A program made the position numbers and the translations under genes. A DNA stretch of 64,000 nt from Euleptes europaea (taxonomy: Eukaryota; Chordata; Lepidosauria; Squamata; Sphaerodactylidae), in contig NC_079324.1 of assembly GCF_029931775.1 (NCBI RefSeq), positions 64,611,268-64,675,267 on the forward strand, written 5' to 3'. The notes beneath the pieces are model-generated. The model ran no database searches and was not told the origin of the DNA. It worked only from the letters and a program-made list of their open reading frames with translations. Below, piece after piece: positions 1-40,090 of this stretch (positions are counted from its first letter, which is position 1; every line of letters starts with the position of its first letter).

Positions 1-490
1 CAGCGTCACCCCAGCAGAGAGCTGGCACCCCCTTGTCCCATGATGTGGTGTGGTACGCCATCAAATGTCATTAGAAGAAAATGACCCTTTGCTACTGCAA
101 GAGCTAGAGGATGCAAAGCAAAATGCCAGGGACGACAGAAGGAAGATGGTAGCCATCCAGGAGGGAGAGAAAGGGGAGCCAGAATAAACAGTCGGGAAGC
201 TCCCGCCTCCTTCTGCCAGGTTTCTGGTGTTTCTAATTGAAGTGTGGGCATGAAAGACTATCAATCAGCCTTTTGTCTCGGGCTCTGCTTTTACAATTCC
301 AGGTGTGGGCAGAGAGCTGCCAACCTTCCTTGCACTGGGTACAAAACAGGACATTAATTTCCTTCCTTCCACATTTGAACGCAGGGCCCAGTCATCCAGC
401 AAAACAGGGATCGCCTGCCAGGATCAAAGGCTCAAGGCTCCTGCCTGCATCAGCCCTCAGAAGAGGAAGGATGCAGGGAGGGACTGTGGG

Positions 491-712
491 GAGGGACCGT
501 GGCTCAGTGGCAGAGCCTCTGCTTTGCATGAGGAAGGTCCCAGGTTCAGTTCCTGACATCTCCACTTAAAAGGACCAGGAAGGAGGTGGTGTGAAAGACC
601 CCTGCCTGAGACCTTGGAAAGCCGCTGCCGGTCTGAGTAGGCAGTAGTGACCTTGTTGGACCAAGGGCTGGGGGGTCTGATTTGGTATAAAGCAGCTTCA
701 GGCGTTTTCATG
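491..712 (+). repeat. tRNA-derived SINE
   Basis: The head has polymerase-III boxes (gtggctcagtggcagagc and ggttcagttcc) and the tail runs through ctgcctgagacc to gcagcttcaggcg. It is nearly full length and moderately diverged. Confidence 0.8.
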
Positions 713-934
713 TGACTGTTCCCAGTGGCCTTGAGCAAAACACTGTTGTTGGGGGGGGGGGCTTTCTTGAACAGGAAGGGGTGGAGACCAACTCAAGGGC
801 CAGTTTCACCTGGAAGGGACCTGGAGCCACTGGGGGTTGGGTGCATCTGCAGCCTTTGCATACTTGTCCTCTTGGAATCATGCTCAGAACTGACCGGACT
901 GAAGTGCTGTTCCCTGGGGCAGCACAAGAACACA

Positions 935-1162
935 TTTTTAATTTATTTTGACATTTTATTTCAGTTCTGCCCCACCTTTCTCCCCAATGGGGACCTGAAG
1001 TGGCTCACAACATTCCTCACAACAACCCTGTGAGGTAGTTTAGGCTGAGTGTGTGTGTCTGGCCAAAGGTCACCCAGTGAGTTGCTATGGCAGAGCGGGG
1101 ATTTGAACTGGGGTCTCCCAGATCCTAGTCTGACACTCTAACCACTACACCACACTGTCTCA
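935..1162 (-). repeat. MIR-like SINE, reversed
   Basis: Shows the reversed core (aggtcacccagtgagttgc) and a reversed box B (gggatttgaactggg), with the tail ctttctccccaatgggga on the left. It is the same family as copies at 17,532, 17,748 and 38,637. Confidence 0.65.
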
Positions 1163-1764
1163 AGGCATTCACTGCACTTGATTAGCTTGAACAGGGGAGT
1201 CAGGCAGGCAGCATGAGCAAGGTCACGCGAAATCTTACAGAGAAGCCATGCAGCTTCCTCCCCCTCTCCCTCCAAAACAACTGAGGAAATAACCTCTTTG
1301 GTAAATGAGGAGTATTTTCTGTGATGGGGGTTGGCAAGACAGCAGATGAGATCAGCAACAGCGACAGGAAAGTGGAGTGATACTGTTTGCAACAATTATT
1401 ATTATTCTCCGATAAACACAAACATTTTGGAGTGTTTGAGGAAGTTGCTTGCAATTTGCAGCCCCTCCACTCGTTCCCCAGATTGCTTCCAAAGAGCAGG
1501 CCAGCCAGGAATCGCCTCCTCCCACACACACCCCCCAATGCAAACCTTCTTGGTTGCGATTTCTTGGATTGCTTGAATTGCACTTCCATTATTATGCAGC
1601 ATGGTGATTGGCATGATGAATGGAAAGGCACCATCAAAGGCCCACGGTTGTCCCTCCCTATTGTCGGGCAAATTGCTCCCCTGGCATGCCATGCTTCCTG
1701 ACAGGCACAGTGGCTGGAGGCAGCAGGCTGGCTGGCCCAGCCAGGCCCACCTTTGGTTGCAAAC

Positions 1765-2385
1765 AGGTAGCTGTGTTGGTTTATTGCAGCAAAACAGAGC
1801 AAAAGTCCCAGGGGCACCTTAAAAACTAAAAAAATCCACTTCCTCAGATATGTGGACATCCAACTGGGAAGGCTATAAAAGGGCAGAGAGAGCATTCCAT
1901 CACGAATGTGTGTGTGGGGAGAGGGGGTAGAAAGGTGAAGAGTGAATCCAGCTACAGATGGACAATGAGAGAGGTCAGAGGTTTGAACAGATGAACAAGG
2001 CGATGTGTTTAAATGAAAATGTACAGACCCTGGTATAAAATTATAGTCTGGTATAACATGTAAAGAAAAGTCAATTACTCAAGCAGATGCTATAGAGCCA
2101 TTAGAGATTGCAGTTGGTAAGGAAATCCAAGTCTCCGTCCAGGCCAGGATGAGAGACAGTGTGTAATTTTTCGATGCACTCTAATTCAGCCTTTATATTC
2201 CTTTTGCACCACAGTGTGTGTGTGTGTGTGTGTGTGTGTGTCTGTAGAACAGTAACTTTCTGGTCTGTAATAGTATGTCCAGGAAGATTACATATGTACA
2301 CTTCCTGAAAGAAGTCCTGGAGGGGTCACATAACACAGCAGCGTCAGGCAGAAGATGAGCAGCACCTTAAAGACTTACCTTGGAG
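1765..2385. repeat. Unclassified interspersed block
   Basis: Both ends carry a gcaccttaaa(g/a)act motif also seen in the hairpin element at 26,625. Between them lies AT-richer sequence with a GT run (2214-2240). Probably one degraded element of about 0.6 kb; the family is unknown to me. Confidence 0.4.
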
Positions 2386-2827
2386 GTGCACGGATGCGCC
2401 ACAAATGCTGGGGTGTGTGTGGGGGGGGGACCACTCCCATCAGTACTGCAAGCAGGTTAAACAGCCCGTGTGGGAACGGCTCTCCACTCCTTCCAGCCTC
2501 CCATCCCCTGCTTCCTGAGCACTGAGCCTGGCTAGCGGGGCCGCCCCTTGTCATGTATTCTGAATTCCCTCCTTGGTCATGGTGTGTGGATCAAATCTGC
2601 TCATCCAAAACAGCTCGGATGAGTCAGCTATACAAAGCCGATACAAGTCCAGGGAAAGACAGCGAGTGACTCCCCCACCCACCCACCCCGGCCACCGCAA
2701 GCTCTGCTGCAGGGGTGGTGGGGGTGGGGGTGGCCGAAGGGCTCTTTGTGGGGAGGGCAACACCCCTCCCCCAGTGCCAGGCCCAGATGGCAGCTGCTCT
2801 CATCCTTTTGGCGGGTACGGTTGCCTG

Positions 2828-3034
2828 CTCTGGGTTGGGAAATACCTGGAGATTTTTGGGGGGTGGAGCCTGAGGAGGGCGAGGTTTGCGGAGGGGAGGG
2901 ACTTCAGAGGTGTATGATGCCACAGAGTCCACCTTCCAAAGCAGCCATTTTCTCCAGGTGAAGAGATCTCTGTCGCCTGGAGATCAGTTGTAATCCCAGG
3001 AGATCTCCAGCCACCACCTGGAGGTTGGCAACCC
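2828..3034 (+). repeat. ~200-bp TIR element (family 1)
   Basis: The right end is acctggaggttggcaaccct, the complement of the left end of reversed copies. The internal landmarks ccttccaaagcagccatttt and ctggagatcagttgtaat are clear. This is a non-autonomous, MITE-like repeat. Confidence 0.7.
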
Positions 3035-4955
3035 TCTTGGTGGGTGTTGGGACCCCTTCTGACTATGTGTGGCCTCTTCCCTCCGGCCTGTGTGCATCTC
3101 CCAGTGGCTTTGTCCTGCCACCATTTCATCCCCTGAAACACAGGAATTTCCTGGCTGGGTCAGGATCACACCAACCTCCATATCCCATCCAACAGCAGGA
3201 AAGGGAGGACCACACCCTGTCATTTGCCCCTCCCCACACTTGCTTCTGAGATATACTGCCTCTGTGCATGGAGGCTTCAGCTACAGAGTGGGGGGTTCTG
3301 GTTAACCGGCCCCTCCTCTGCTCAGCCGGGCTCCTTTGCTGACTGTCCTTCTCCTTTCTAGTCCTGGATTCCTAGCAAGAACAGTGGCACTCCCAGTAAG
3401 GTGTCCTTTCTGTCCAAAGCAAGTTGGTTCCGCGCATGTTCCAACCCTGCGCCTCCTAGCTTGGATTCCTTGTGGATCTGAGCCCCTGCCGGTCCTTCCT
3501 GCTTTGAGATCTCATTCTGCAGAGGGCAGGGACAGAGGGGGTGCCTTTAGGAACACAAGACGTTCTGGCAGGGCTCATTATGAGGCAGCAAGGCGACGCG
3601 TTTCATTTCATGACTTGATCAAGAGGGACCCAAGGACCTACCGAGGAATTAGTCAGCTTCCTCAGAGGCATGGCATATTGTTTTAAACAGCAATATCCGC
3701 TTCAAGGCAGCAATCCCCACGACACTTCAAACCACCCTGATAGGCATTTCCACCTCCGCCTTTCTGCTCGAGAGAGGTTTGATGGCCCTCTTTTATGCTC
3801 CACTCTGATTTTATTGGCTGGCATTTATCTATTTTATGATTCTTCTTGTATTTTTAACTGTTTTGATATTTTGATTGTCTGGAAGTAAAGCCAAGAGAGC
3901 AGGGCGCTATTTTCAATTAATCAAGCAGTAGAAGGAGGCCGACATTGGACACAGAGAATGGCTGAATCATACTTGAGTAAAACGTGGGCTCCCCCCACCC
4001 CCAGTCCCTGGCTACCAGTGCTTTGGATGCCCCCCTTTTCCTGGAGTGGATCTCCGTTAGGCTCAGTGAAGTATCTTCCCAGGACCCACACTCAGCTACC
4101 TGAGAAGCCCACCAGAAAGCAGCCACAGATGTCTTTTATGCATGGCTGCTTCCCTCGTGGTCACCCCTCCCATGACTTGGGGTCTTTGTTTGGATTATGC
4201 CTGCCGTTTACGACTGTCAGAAGTTGCCACGCTCTCCCCCTGCATTCTTCCACATTTTCCCCTCATTTTCAGAGCCCTGTTTTATCTCTGCATATTCCCG
4301 ACTGCACCACAGACCCCCCAGCTGCTGGCATTGCAAGGAATCTGCCCATTTCATCAACATGTCTCTGCTTTCTGATTATCACTCCCATTCTTGCCTGGTG
4401 TTTATGCAATTAATTGCAAAAAGATTATGGTTTGGTTCTTAAGAGTAATGAGATAAAGCAGCTTTTACCAAGGAAATCGCAAGCTCTCCCTTTCGCTTCC
4501 AGTGGGGGATGACTCCGACACCTGCAGCTTTGGCGGGCATCCAAGACGCGTGGGCACGGGCAATGTTGCCTGCAGCCGATAGCTGCTTTTGGATGCCTAC
4601 TGGCAACATCTGGAGAGGAGTCAACTCTTGCTCCACAGTGGGAGCTGCTTCCAGAGGGCTGGGCAGTTGGAGCGCCTGCAGGTGGCTCCACTCCTACATT
4701 AGGGCGACACCAAGGGACATGTCGATCCATGGCTCGGTTTTATCAGGATCTCTGGGCATGATGCCCTTCAGTGCCCCTCACTAAGCTGGCCTGGCACACA
4801 CATGAGTGCCCTACTGGAAAAGGATGAGGTCCCTGATTCTTGGTGGGGTGGGGGAGCAGAGGGCCCAGCTGTCTCTGCTGGCTGTGATGTCTCTTGAGGC
4901 CAGTCCCAGACCGATCCATCCCTCACAGGCTGAACGTGGAGATCAGTGACTTTCA

Positions 4956-4985
4956 AACCTTCTTCTTCTTCTTCTTCTTCTTCTT
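4956..4985 (+). repeat. CTT triplet microsatellite
   Basis: About ten CTT units directly before a TIR-element fragment. Confidence 0.9.
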
Positions 4986-4987
4986 TT

Positions 4988-5134
4988 GGGAAGGGAGGGA
5001 GTTCCACAGGGTTATGATGCCACAGAGTCCACCTTCCAAAGCAGCAGCCATTTCCTCCAGGGAAACCTGATCTCTGTAGTCTGGAGAGTAGTTTTCATTC
5101 CGGGAGCTGTCCAGGCCCCACTTTGGCAACCCTA
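4988..5134 (+). repeat. TIR element (family 1), 5'-truncated
   Basis: Keeps the ccttccaaagcagcagccat landmark and the right end ctttggcaaccct; the left third is missing. Confidence 0.65.
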
Positions 5135-6284
5135 AGGGGCACTCACTGCCCCCCCCCGGCCAACTCCCACAGGGTCATCCCCGCCACTGTACCTGCGTTG
5201 GTCCCCTCCGTGCAAACTCTAACCAGAGACAGTGCATAGTCCCTATTATTAAGCACTCGCACGACTGAAGGCTCTGTGTAAAAGCTGGAGGTGGGGCCTG
5301 AAGACGCTGTCGCCCTCACCATCTCCACGGGCAGGAATGCTCTGCAAAGAAGGCAGAGAGTGTCAGGAGGCTAAGAAACACAAGTGGTATGATCCAAACA
5401 CATTTATGTGCATCACGGCACCCACTGGAACCTGCGCAAATTATTCCAGGGGACTTCCCCCCCCCTCCCAGCCCCTTCTCCTTGAGAAGTACACTGGGGG
5501 ATTCTGCATTAGACCCACTCAGCCATGCCTGAATGGCACCATCCTGACTAAATGAGCATGATAAGCTGTGTAGACTGGCACATACCCTGTGCTTGCCAAC
5601 AGCTCTGGAAGCCGGTGGGTACACTCAAAGCCATGGAGTCAGTTGGTGAACAGCCCACCAAAACCCCGTCGGCATAAGCCTTCTGAGGCCATTTCACACT
5701 GACAGGAAAGGGTGGGCCCGGGCGAGGGTCTGCCGCTGCAGGCGCTTCCCTGATCCACCTGCCGTCAGCACCGCTTCCCGCAAACGGCAGAGTTCTTTCC
5801 TGGCTGCATTTCCCCGCCAGGGCAGGGCGGCTGATGGGAGCAACTCCCCCGGTCTGCTGTGGAGGTGACTTCTAAAGCTTCCTTCATCAAAAGGCTTTTC
5901 TCCGGTGCAGCTCCTGTTCCAGCTTCAGAAAGGGGAAGCTGAAAGGCATTTTGCTGCGGCAGAATAGTGTGAACAAACTCCAGACCCCAGCAGAATCCCA
6001 CTCTCACAGGAGAAATAACCTGGAAGAGTCCCCCAACCTCAAATTTCACACAGAAGTTAGTTGGCAGAAATTAGCAACATTTTCCTTTTTTCACTTTGGC
6101 CTTGAAGAGGAATTTGCAATTCAGGAACTAAAAACAAAACCCAGACCCAAGCAGGCCTTCCTTCTCAAATACCTTTCTCACTCAGCACTTATCATTTACA
6201 CTCAAACAAAGAAGACTGGTCGCAGAACTCCTGCTACACTTATATTCTGTTGCACTTATTTTCTGCACACGATTCCCCCCTGCT

Positions 6285-6395
6285 CTGTTTGCTTCTCACA
6301 ACAACCTTGTGAGGTACATCATGCTGAGAGAGAAACACAGGCCCCAGGCCTAAGGTTCTGCTCATTTACCCAGAACGGAGGTTAGGCTGCTTGGC
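6285..6395 (-). repeat. MIR-like SINE fragment, reversed
   Basis: Shows ctcacaacaaccttgtgaggta, the reversed 3'-proximal part of the family; the remainder is worn. Confidence 0.45.
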
Positions 6396-6643
6396 TAGTA
6401 ATCCGCTGGATCCTCTTCTAGACCTCTCTTTGAAAAACAGGGTAGCGTTCACTGCTTGCCAGTCCTCCAGTTTGGAGGCTGGTTTTAGCAACCTGCGATG
6501 TGTTCTGGTTTCCCCTTGAGAGGAGGCCGGGCAGACTCAAATCAAAGCAACCTGCTAGGAAAGGTTCTGGCCAGTTTTTGACCACCAACATCTTAATGCA
6601 AGTTTATTTTTGAAACATCTCTCCCTTCTCCTTTTTGTTACAG

Positions 6644-34693
<28,050 letters not shown>

Positions 34694-36680
34694 AGCCGGC
34701 TACTGGGGACTTTCCAGACACAGTTGTGATTGCCTCTCCCAGGATTTCAGTGGGGCTCAGCTGGCAACCTGGGCCTGCTGATCCTTTTCCTTCCCCTTCT
34801 GGTCCATCTTCTCCCCCGTGAACCCGACTCCGGCTGCATCCTGAGCGTCACCCGTGGGCGGCCGCAGCTCCGTCCGCCCGGCTCTGCAGCTTGCTGAAGA
34901 GGACGCTGAGGGCTGCTCAGCGCTGCCGCTCTAGCATGGCTGCATCCAAAGGAACCGGTTCTTCTCCTCAGTGTCGTTGAGTAAGTGAGGCGGCTCCGGA
35001 AGCCAGGCGTGGCTTGCCCAAGACCCCCTGGCCCCTCTGTCCACAACTGCTCGGCAGCCACTGCCGGTCAAGATCTCCTGCTGGTCAAGAGTCCTTGGTG
35101 CCCCCAGCTGCCCCTCTTTGAGCCTGGCAGTGTTGCCAGCTAGGAAGGTCACTGGCATTCGTGCCAAGTCAGAAGTCCGAGCGGCTGAGGAGAGAAGCAG
35201 GGATCAAGCCGAGAAAAGGGCACGGAACTCCGCTCTCCCTTGTTTGTGTCCTGTGGTTGCCCAAGTGGAACAGTCAGCTCCGCTCCCTGGCCTGGGCAGT
35301 TTGGTCAGGAAGGGCAGATGGCTCTGGGGCTCGGGAACCATCCAGGGCCTTCAATCCCTTTTTACTCTCAGCTGGTCTTCTTCATTAACACCCCCCCCCC
35401 TCACTGCTGCCACGGCCGGACTCCGGCTCTTGTCCATTTACAGACCAGGACCCAAACAGCAGAACGGGCACTGATGCATGTCGGAGCCCCCTGGGGTTTG
35501 GGGGCTGATGGTGAGGGAAGGCTCTTGGGCACCACCAAAGGCACATGAGGCATGTGCGTGAGGACCAACGGTTTTCCGCATGGATGAGGAAGCCTAAAAA
35601 GAAGATGGGAACGCAACCGGAAGTGGGCACGGGCCGTCTCAGCCAGCTTAACCCTAAGCATCTGCAGCCCTCAACTCCACATCCACACTGACCTCGTGCA
35701 CGGCTGACTCTCAGCGTAGTGGCGTTTGCACTGGAGAACTTCTCACTGGATCCAGTCCTGTGTGGCACCCGTCAATCAAGATTTGCCCTGTTGAACTTGG
35801 AATAACAACATGGGAAGCCCCTACCTGGGCAAGCCAGGCCTCAGAAAAGAGCGATCGCTTGGATTCAGCGATGCCCCCTCTCGCATCCCCCTGGACTGGA
35901 GCACAGGCAAAACACAACCCCCTACAGCCTCCTCTCTGGACAGCCTGCAGTGTGGACACTCTCCACTTGGAGAGCACAGTGCATTAAAGGAAAAGAAAGA
36001 ACAGAGGGAGCACAGACTCACTGTCTTTCCAAAAATGCCCCACAATGCCGAAAGAACGCTGGACTGGATCCAGACTGAATTTTCCGTCAGCAGAACAGAG
36101 CTTCTCTGTGGTTCCCCCCTCCCACTGCAGCCTGTGCAATGCTGCCCCCTGGGCAGAGGGGACCCCGAGGAACAGCGGGAGGAGGGTCTGCAGCAGGGAG
36201 GAGGCCTGGGGGTGAGTCTGGACCCAAGCCGCTCACTGCCGGCTGCACTGAGAGGACCCCCCGTGCCCCGCCCACCCTGTGTCCCGATCAAACAATTCCT
36301 GTGAACAGACAAATGGCTGAAGTGGAGGGGGGGCGGTCTGGACAGCTGAGCTCCCCGTCAGCAGCTATTCCTGTCTTTGTAAAATGGTGAAACTGTAACC
36401 ATGACAATTTTTTTAAAATGTCTGTTTTAGTTTAGAAGCAGGTCAGTGCGTTTTTGCGATTGTCGACGTTAGGAGTTCGGATTTATTTATTTATTTTCCT
36501 TTTTAAAAATTGAGAAAGAGCTAGAATGTGTATTTGTAATTTGTAATGTTACAAAGGAGAGAGAAGGGGAGGGGAGAACCCACGAAAAGTGCCAAAAATG
36601 TATCCGGCATTCAGTTCCCGTTCCTATGTGTCTCTTTTTATAAGATTGATGGGATTAAATATTTTTGAACATGATAAACC
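34694..36680 (+). other. SEZ6L: SEZ6L 3' untranslated region (probable)
   Basis: About 2 kb of non-coding sequence follows the stop codon without a recognised interspersed repeat, unlike the surrounding introns, as expected for a transcribed UTR. The distal 300 bp is AT-rich. The extent is inferred from the first good poly(A) hexamer, so the true end could differ. Confidence 0.6.
36654..36659 (+). promoter_or_regulatory. SEZ6L: Candidate poly(A) signal of SEZ6L (ATTAAA)
   Basis: The common variant hexamer ATTAAA lies in AT-rich sequence about 1.96 kb after the stop codon, with T- and GT-containing sequence downstream (about 36,690-36,745). I noticed no convincing AATAAA between the stop codon and this site. 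Confidence 0.5.
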
Positions 36681-36812
36681 AATTTCTAAGAGAAGTGGCC
36701 GGAGTTTAGTGTAACTGACCTTATTTCAAATGTGTTATATTTTAAAATAGCATTTAACGAATTTACAGATATTTGGGCTGCAGAAAACACCTGTGATTTG
36801 GCCAGAGGGTAT

Positions 36813-37027
36813 AGGGTTGCCAACTCTAGGTTGGGAAATACCTGGAGATTTTTGGGGTGGAGCCTGGGGAGGGTGTGATTTGGGGAAGGGAGGGACCTCA
36901 GCAGGGTAAAATGCCATAGTTTCCACCTTCCAAGGCAGCCATTTTCTCCAGGAGAATTGATCTCTGTTTCCTGGAGACCAGCTGTAGCTCCAGGAGATCA
37001 CCAGCCACCACCTGGAGGTTGGCAAGC
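36813..37027 (+). repeat. TIR element (family 1), full length
   Basis: Starts agggttgccaactctaggtt and ends cacctggaggttggca; lies just past the SEZ6L poly(A) site. Confidence 0.7.
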
Positions 37028-37252
37028 CAAGGATGGTGCCTGGATGTTTGACACAGGGGGCCCAACTGACCAGGAGAAGCCCCCCCCCAGCTGCACAGAG
37101 GCACGGAAATCGGCCAGTGGACCTTGTCGAAGTTTGGAGAGAAGCAAGATTTCCAGCTCATCTGTGTGCTTCCAGGTACAGATCCTGAGGATTGTATCGG
37201 TAAAGACACAGGAGATTTCTCAAAGCCTGGAGGTATATAGATATAATATATA

Positions 37253-38452
37253 TAGATACTTAAATCCATGGATAAGGGTGATTTATGCAGAAGTAAGATT
37301 TTCCAGCAAACTGGGACACCCCAGGCTTGCCGAAAAAATCTTAAAACAGGAAAAATGGCTGTGGGGGGTTAAAAAATCCCAAATGGAGGAACCGTTGTCT
37401 GTGCAGCCACAGATAACAACGGGAATAGCTCTCAGGCAGCTCCAGTGGGCAAAGGTAACAGCAGCCTGGGAAGAGAGGGCAGGCGAGTGAGCAGGCAGGC
37501 AAGCGGGGCTGGGGGGGGGGTCAGGAAAAGAGGAGCTAGGTAGCTGCTGCTGCTGGCAAGCCGCACCCACGACCAAGGGGGGGATGGAAAGATCAGCTCC
37601 CAACTGGACTGCCTTTCCTTACCCTCCGCTCACAAAGCTGGGAACAGTTTAAAGAATAAATCTGTGTCTCCCCTCCTCTCCTCCCATATGACTGGATTAT
37701 CAGCAACAATAAAACATTAAAACGGGGTCGGGGGGCACACAGTCCTGTCAAAAATTAAGCAGGATTCTAAAACATAACAATATGAAAAGCAGCACAGAAA
37801 AGAGGACCCCACCACCACCACCACCAAATTACAGGACTAATGAAAACTAAACACAACAGAATCTGCAGCATTTTGTTGCGGGCCCCACTTGATTATTCTA
37901 ATAGCCAAGTCGGCCAAATCCGAAGATACTTAAATCCAGTGACTAGAGCTATGAATGAGCAAGACAGATCTTTTTACAAACCTGAACAATGCCCCAGGTT
38001 TGCAGAAAATCTGAAATTTAAAAAAAAACCTACATTGGCAGTTTAAAAAACCCCAGAACAAAATAAAGAGTGCATGTAGCTTTAAGAAACAGAAACCCTC
38101 AGGGGCCATTGCTAGGCAACCACAACTGGACCATAGGTTTCCTAAGGAGAGGCTGTTGGGTAGGTTGTCTGTTGGGTGGAAGGGAAAGAAGGAAACTGGA
38201 AAAGGGGAGAGTCGTTGCAGGTTTCTGTTTGTATACTCTAATGACAAAGTTTGGGCCCATCTCAGGATACTTACATCTAGAGATGAGCTGTGAACAGACA
38301 AGATGGATCTTTCAACAAACCTAAAAGATGCCCCGGGTTTGCAGGAAAATCTGAAATCTAAAAACAAACGAACCCCATAACAATAAAAGGAGTGCCTGTA
38401 TCTTTAAAAAAACAGATGCCCTCCTGGCTGTTGCTAGGCAACCCCAACAGTT
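37253..38452 (+). repeat. Local repeat, three copies
   Basis: Copy 1 is 37,253-37,383 (partial). Copy 2 is 37,892-38,127 and copy 3 is 38,233-38,452; these two share the order ctaat-ccaagt, gatactta-atc, gcaggaaaatctgaaat-like sequence and ttgctaggcaacc, about 340 bp apart. They are too diverged to be a recent duplication. Confidence 0.65.
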
Positions 38453-38636
38453 GGGCCAGCATTCCAAGCTTGGTTTTTGTCAGTAAAAGGTGGGGGGGAG
38501 CAAGCCCCTTCCCAGGGCTGTTTTGACCTTTGAGAGAGGACGCATTGGGACAAGGCCTGGCTGCAACCACCGGGCAACTCGATGCCGCTCACCCAGGCCG
38601 GGCTCCTTGCCACTGCTCAACGGCAGCCACTCCACA

Positions 38637-38853
38637 ATAGCCAGCGTGGTGCAACAACTAGACTTGCAGATGTGGAGCTCAAATCCCACTCTGCTGTGGA
38701 AACTTACTGGGTGATCTTGGGCCAGTTACACCTTCTCAGCCTAACCTACCTCACAGGGTTGTGGTGAGGAGAAAATGGAGGAGAGAGAAATGATGTAAGC
38801 TGCTTTGGGTCCCCATTGGGGAGAAAGGCAGGTTATAAGGGAAGTAAATAAAT
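38637..38853 (+). repeat. MIR-like SINE, full length
   Basis: Head gccagcgtggtgcaacaact, core atcttgggccagttaca, tail ccccattggggagaaaggca, ending in AAATAAATAA. Confidence 0.75.
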
Positions 38854-39274
38854 AAGGGGGGGGGGTAGATAAAAGGTAGATTGGTGCGTGGGTGTGACAG
38901 AGGGAAGGGAGTAGGGAAAGGTGACGATTAGGGGGGTTGCAAGGACGAGGGGGGAAGGAAATGGCCACCTTCTGATCCCAATTTTTTGCTGGGTGGCAAA
39001 GGTGCTACAGGCATTCTGGAGCATGAAAAGAACGCCGGCCTGGGAGATGCTCCTCGGTGGCCGCAGCACCCCACAGCCCCCAGAGGGCTTCGGCCTCCCA
39101 TTGTTGGGGTGTAAATCCGGATAAGACAGACCCTTTCCCCCGCCGCTGCCGCGCCTGCGCACACATGCAGGCGGCAGGCTCTTGCCTTGACTGCGCGGGA
39201 AGGGGGCTGGCACTGCCGGCGCGGGGGGGGGGCCTCTGCCCAGGTCCCTGGGGGAGAGATGAAAAGAGCCCCCC

Positions 39275-39427
39275 CCCAAATTATAGTTGATCTCCAGGCA
39301 ATAGAGATTCAGAGGGCAAATTCTTTGGCATTATACCCCCCAGGCCCTTCTCTTCCCCAAACCCTGCCCTCCACAGGCTCCACTCCCAAATCTCCAGGGA
39401 TTTCCCAACCTGGAGCTGGCAACCCTA
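39275..39427 (-). repeat. TIR element (family 1), reversed, truncated at the left
   Basis: Keeps aaattatagttgatctccag and the right end tggagctggcaaccct; directly joined to the next SINE. Confidence 0.65.
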
Positions 39428-39633
39428 CCTGATCTGAATGGTCCAGGCGAGCCTCATCTCATTGGATCTCGGAAGCTAAGCAGGGTCAGCTCTATTTACT
39501 GTTTGGATGGGGAACTACCACAGAAGTCCAAGGTCCTACGTCGGGGAGGGGGCAGGCCATGGCAAACCACCTCTGAACGTCTCTGGCCTTGAAAGCCCCT
39601 TGAGGGGTCACCACAAGGCAGCTGCAAAATGAT
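39427..39633 (+). repeat. 5S-rRNA-derived SINE
   Basis: Contains ggatctcggaagctaagcag and gtttggatgggg, that is, the internal promoter region of 5S rRNA in the forward direction. The body catggcaaaccacctctgaa and ggtcaccacaaggcagctgc follow. Confidence 0.75.
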
Positions 39634-39959
39634 GGGGGGGAAATGGGGCGTGGGTAGGTGGGGCTTCTCTAAGCAGGAGCACAAAAGGATTGGGGCCGCT
39701 GGTAGGAGCTGAAACCCTCTGAAGCGCCCTTGGGGTTGAGATTGTACGCTGCCCCACTTGCGGCCAGCACTCTGCTCTTGTGGGCTCTTATTGGGAGGGG
39801 CAGAGGTGCCCGGCTGCCCAGAGCTCTGGAGGTTAAAAGCAGCACTTGGAATTGAAATTGGAAACAAACCAGCAACCCAGGCAGACGCTTTGCCGGCTGC
39901 AGGTGGCCACTGGGCAGAGGCATCCTGTTTCTCAGTTGTCATCAAACTCAGCCCCATAT

Positions 39960-40090
39960 GGAACAGATTACAGTAATCCAGCCTCAATACAACAGTACCA
40001 CAGGTCAGCATATCCAGATCGGCCGCATCCAGGAGGACTGCCAGGAACCCAAGCCAGCAGTGCCCAGGCCTTCTCATATGCCATGGACTG
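39960..40090 (-). mobile_element. LINE reverse-transcriptase scrap (CR1/L2-like)
   Basis: The minus strand reads VLRLDYCNLFHMGL, matching the LDYCN-x-L motif near the end of CR1/L2-type RT. No longer frame is preserved. Confidence 0.55.

Larger units (their letters stand above)
1..6643 (+). other. SEZ6L: SEZ6L intron 1 (3' part)
   Basis: No coding exon is visible here. The first SEZ6L exon found (6644) starts in the middle of a codon (phase 1), so the signal-peptide exon must lie upstream of the window. I saw neither a CpG island nor a hydrophobic leader in this stretch. It holds SINE and TIR-element copies (listed separately), a GT microsatellite at about 2214-2240 and a CTT run at about 4956-4985. 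The blocks 1-480, 1165-1760, 3040-4950 and 5140-6280 are otherwise unremarkable to my eye. The acceptor is a pyrimidine tract ending in cag at 6641-6643. Confidence 0.75.
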
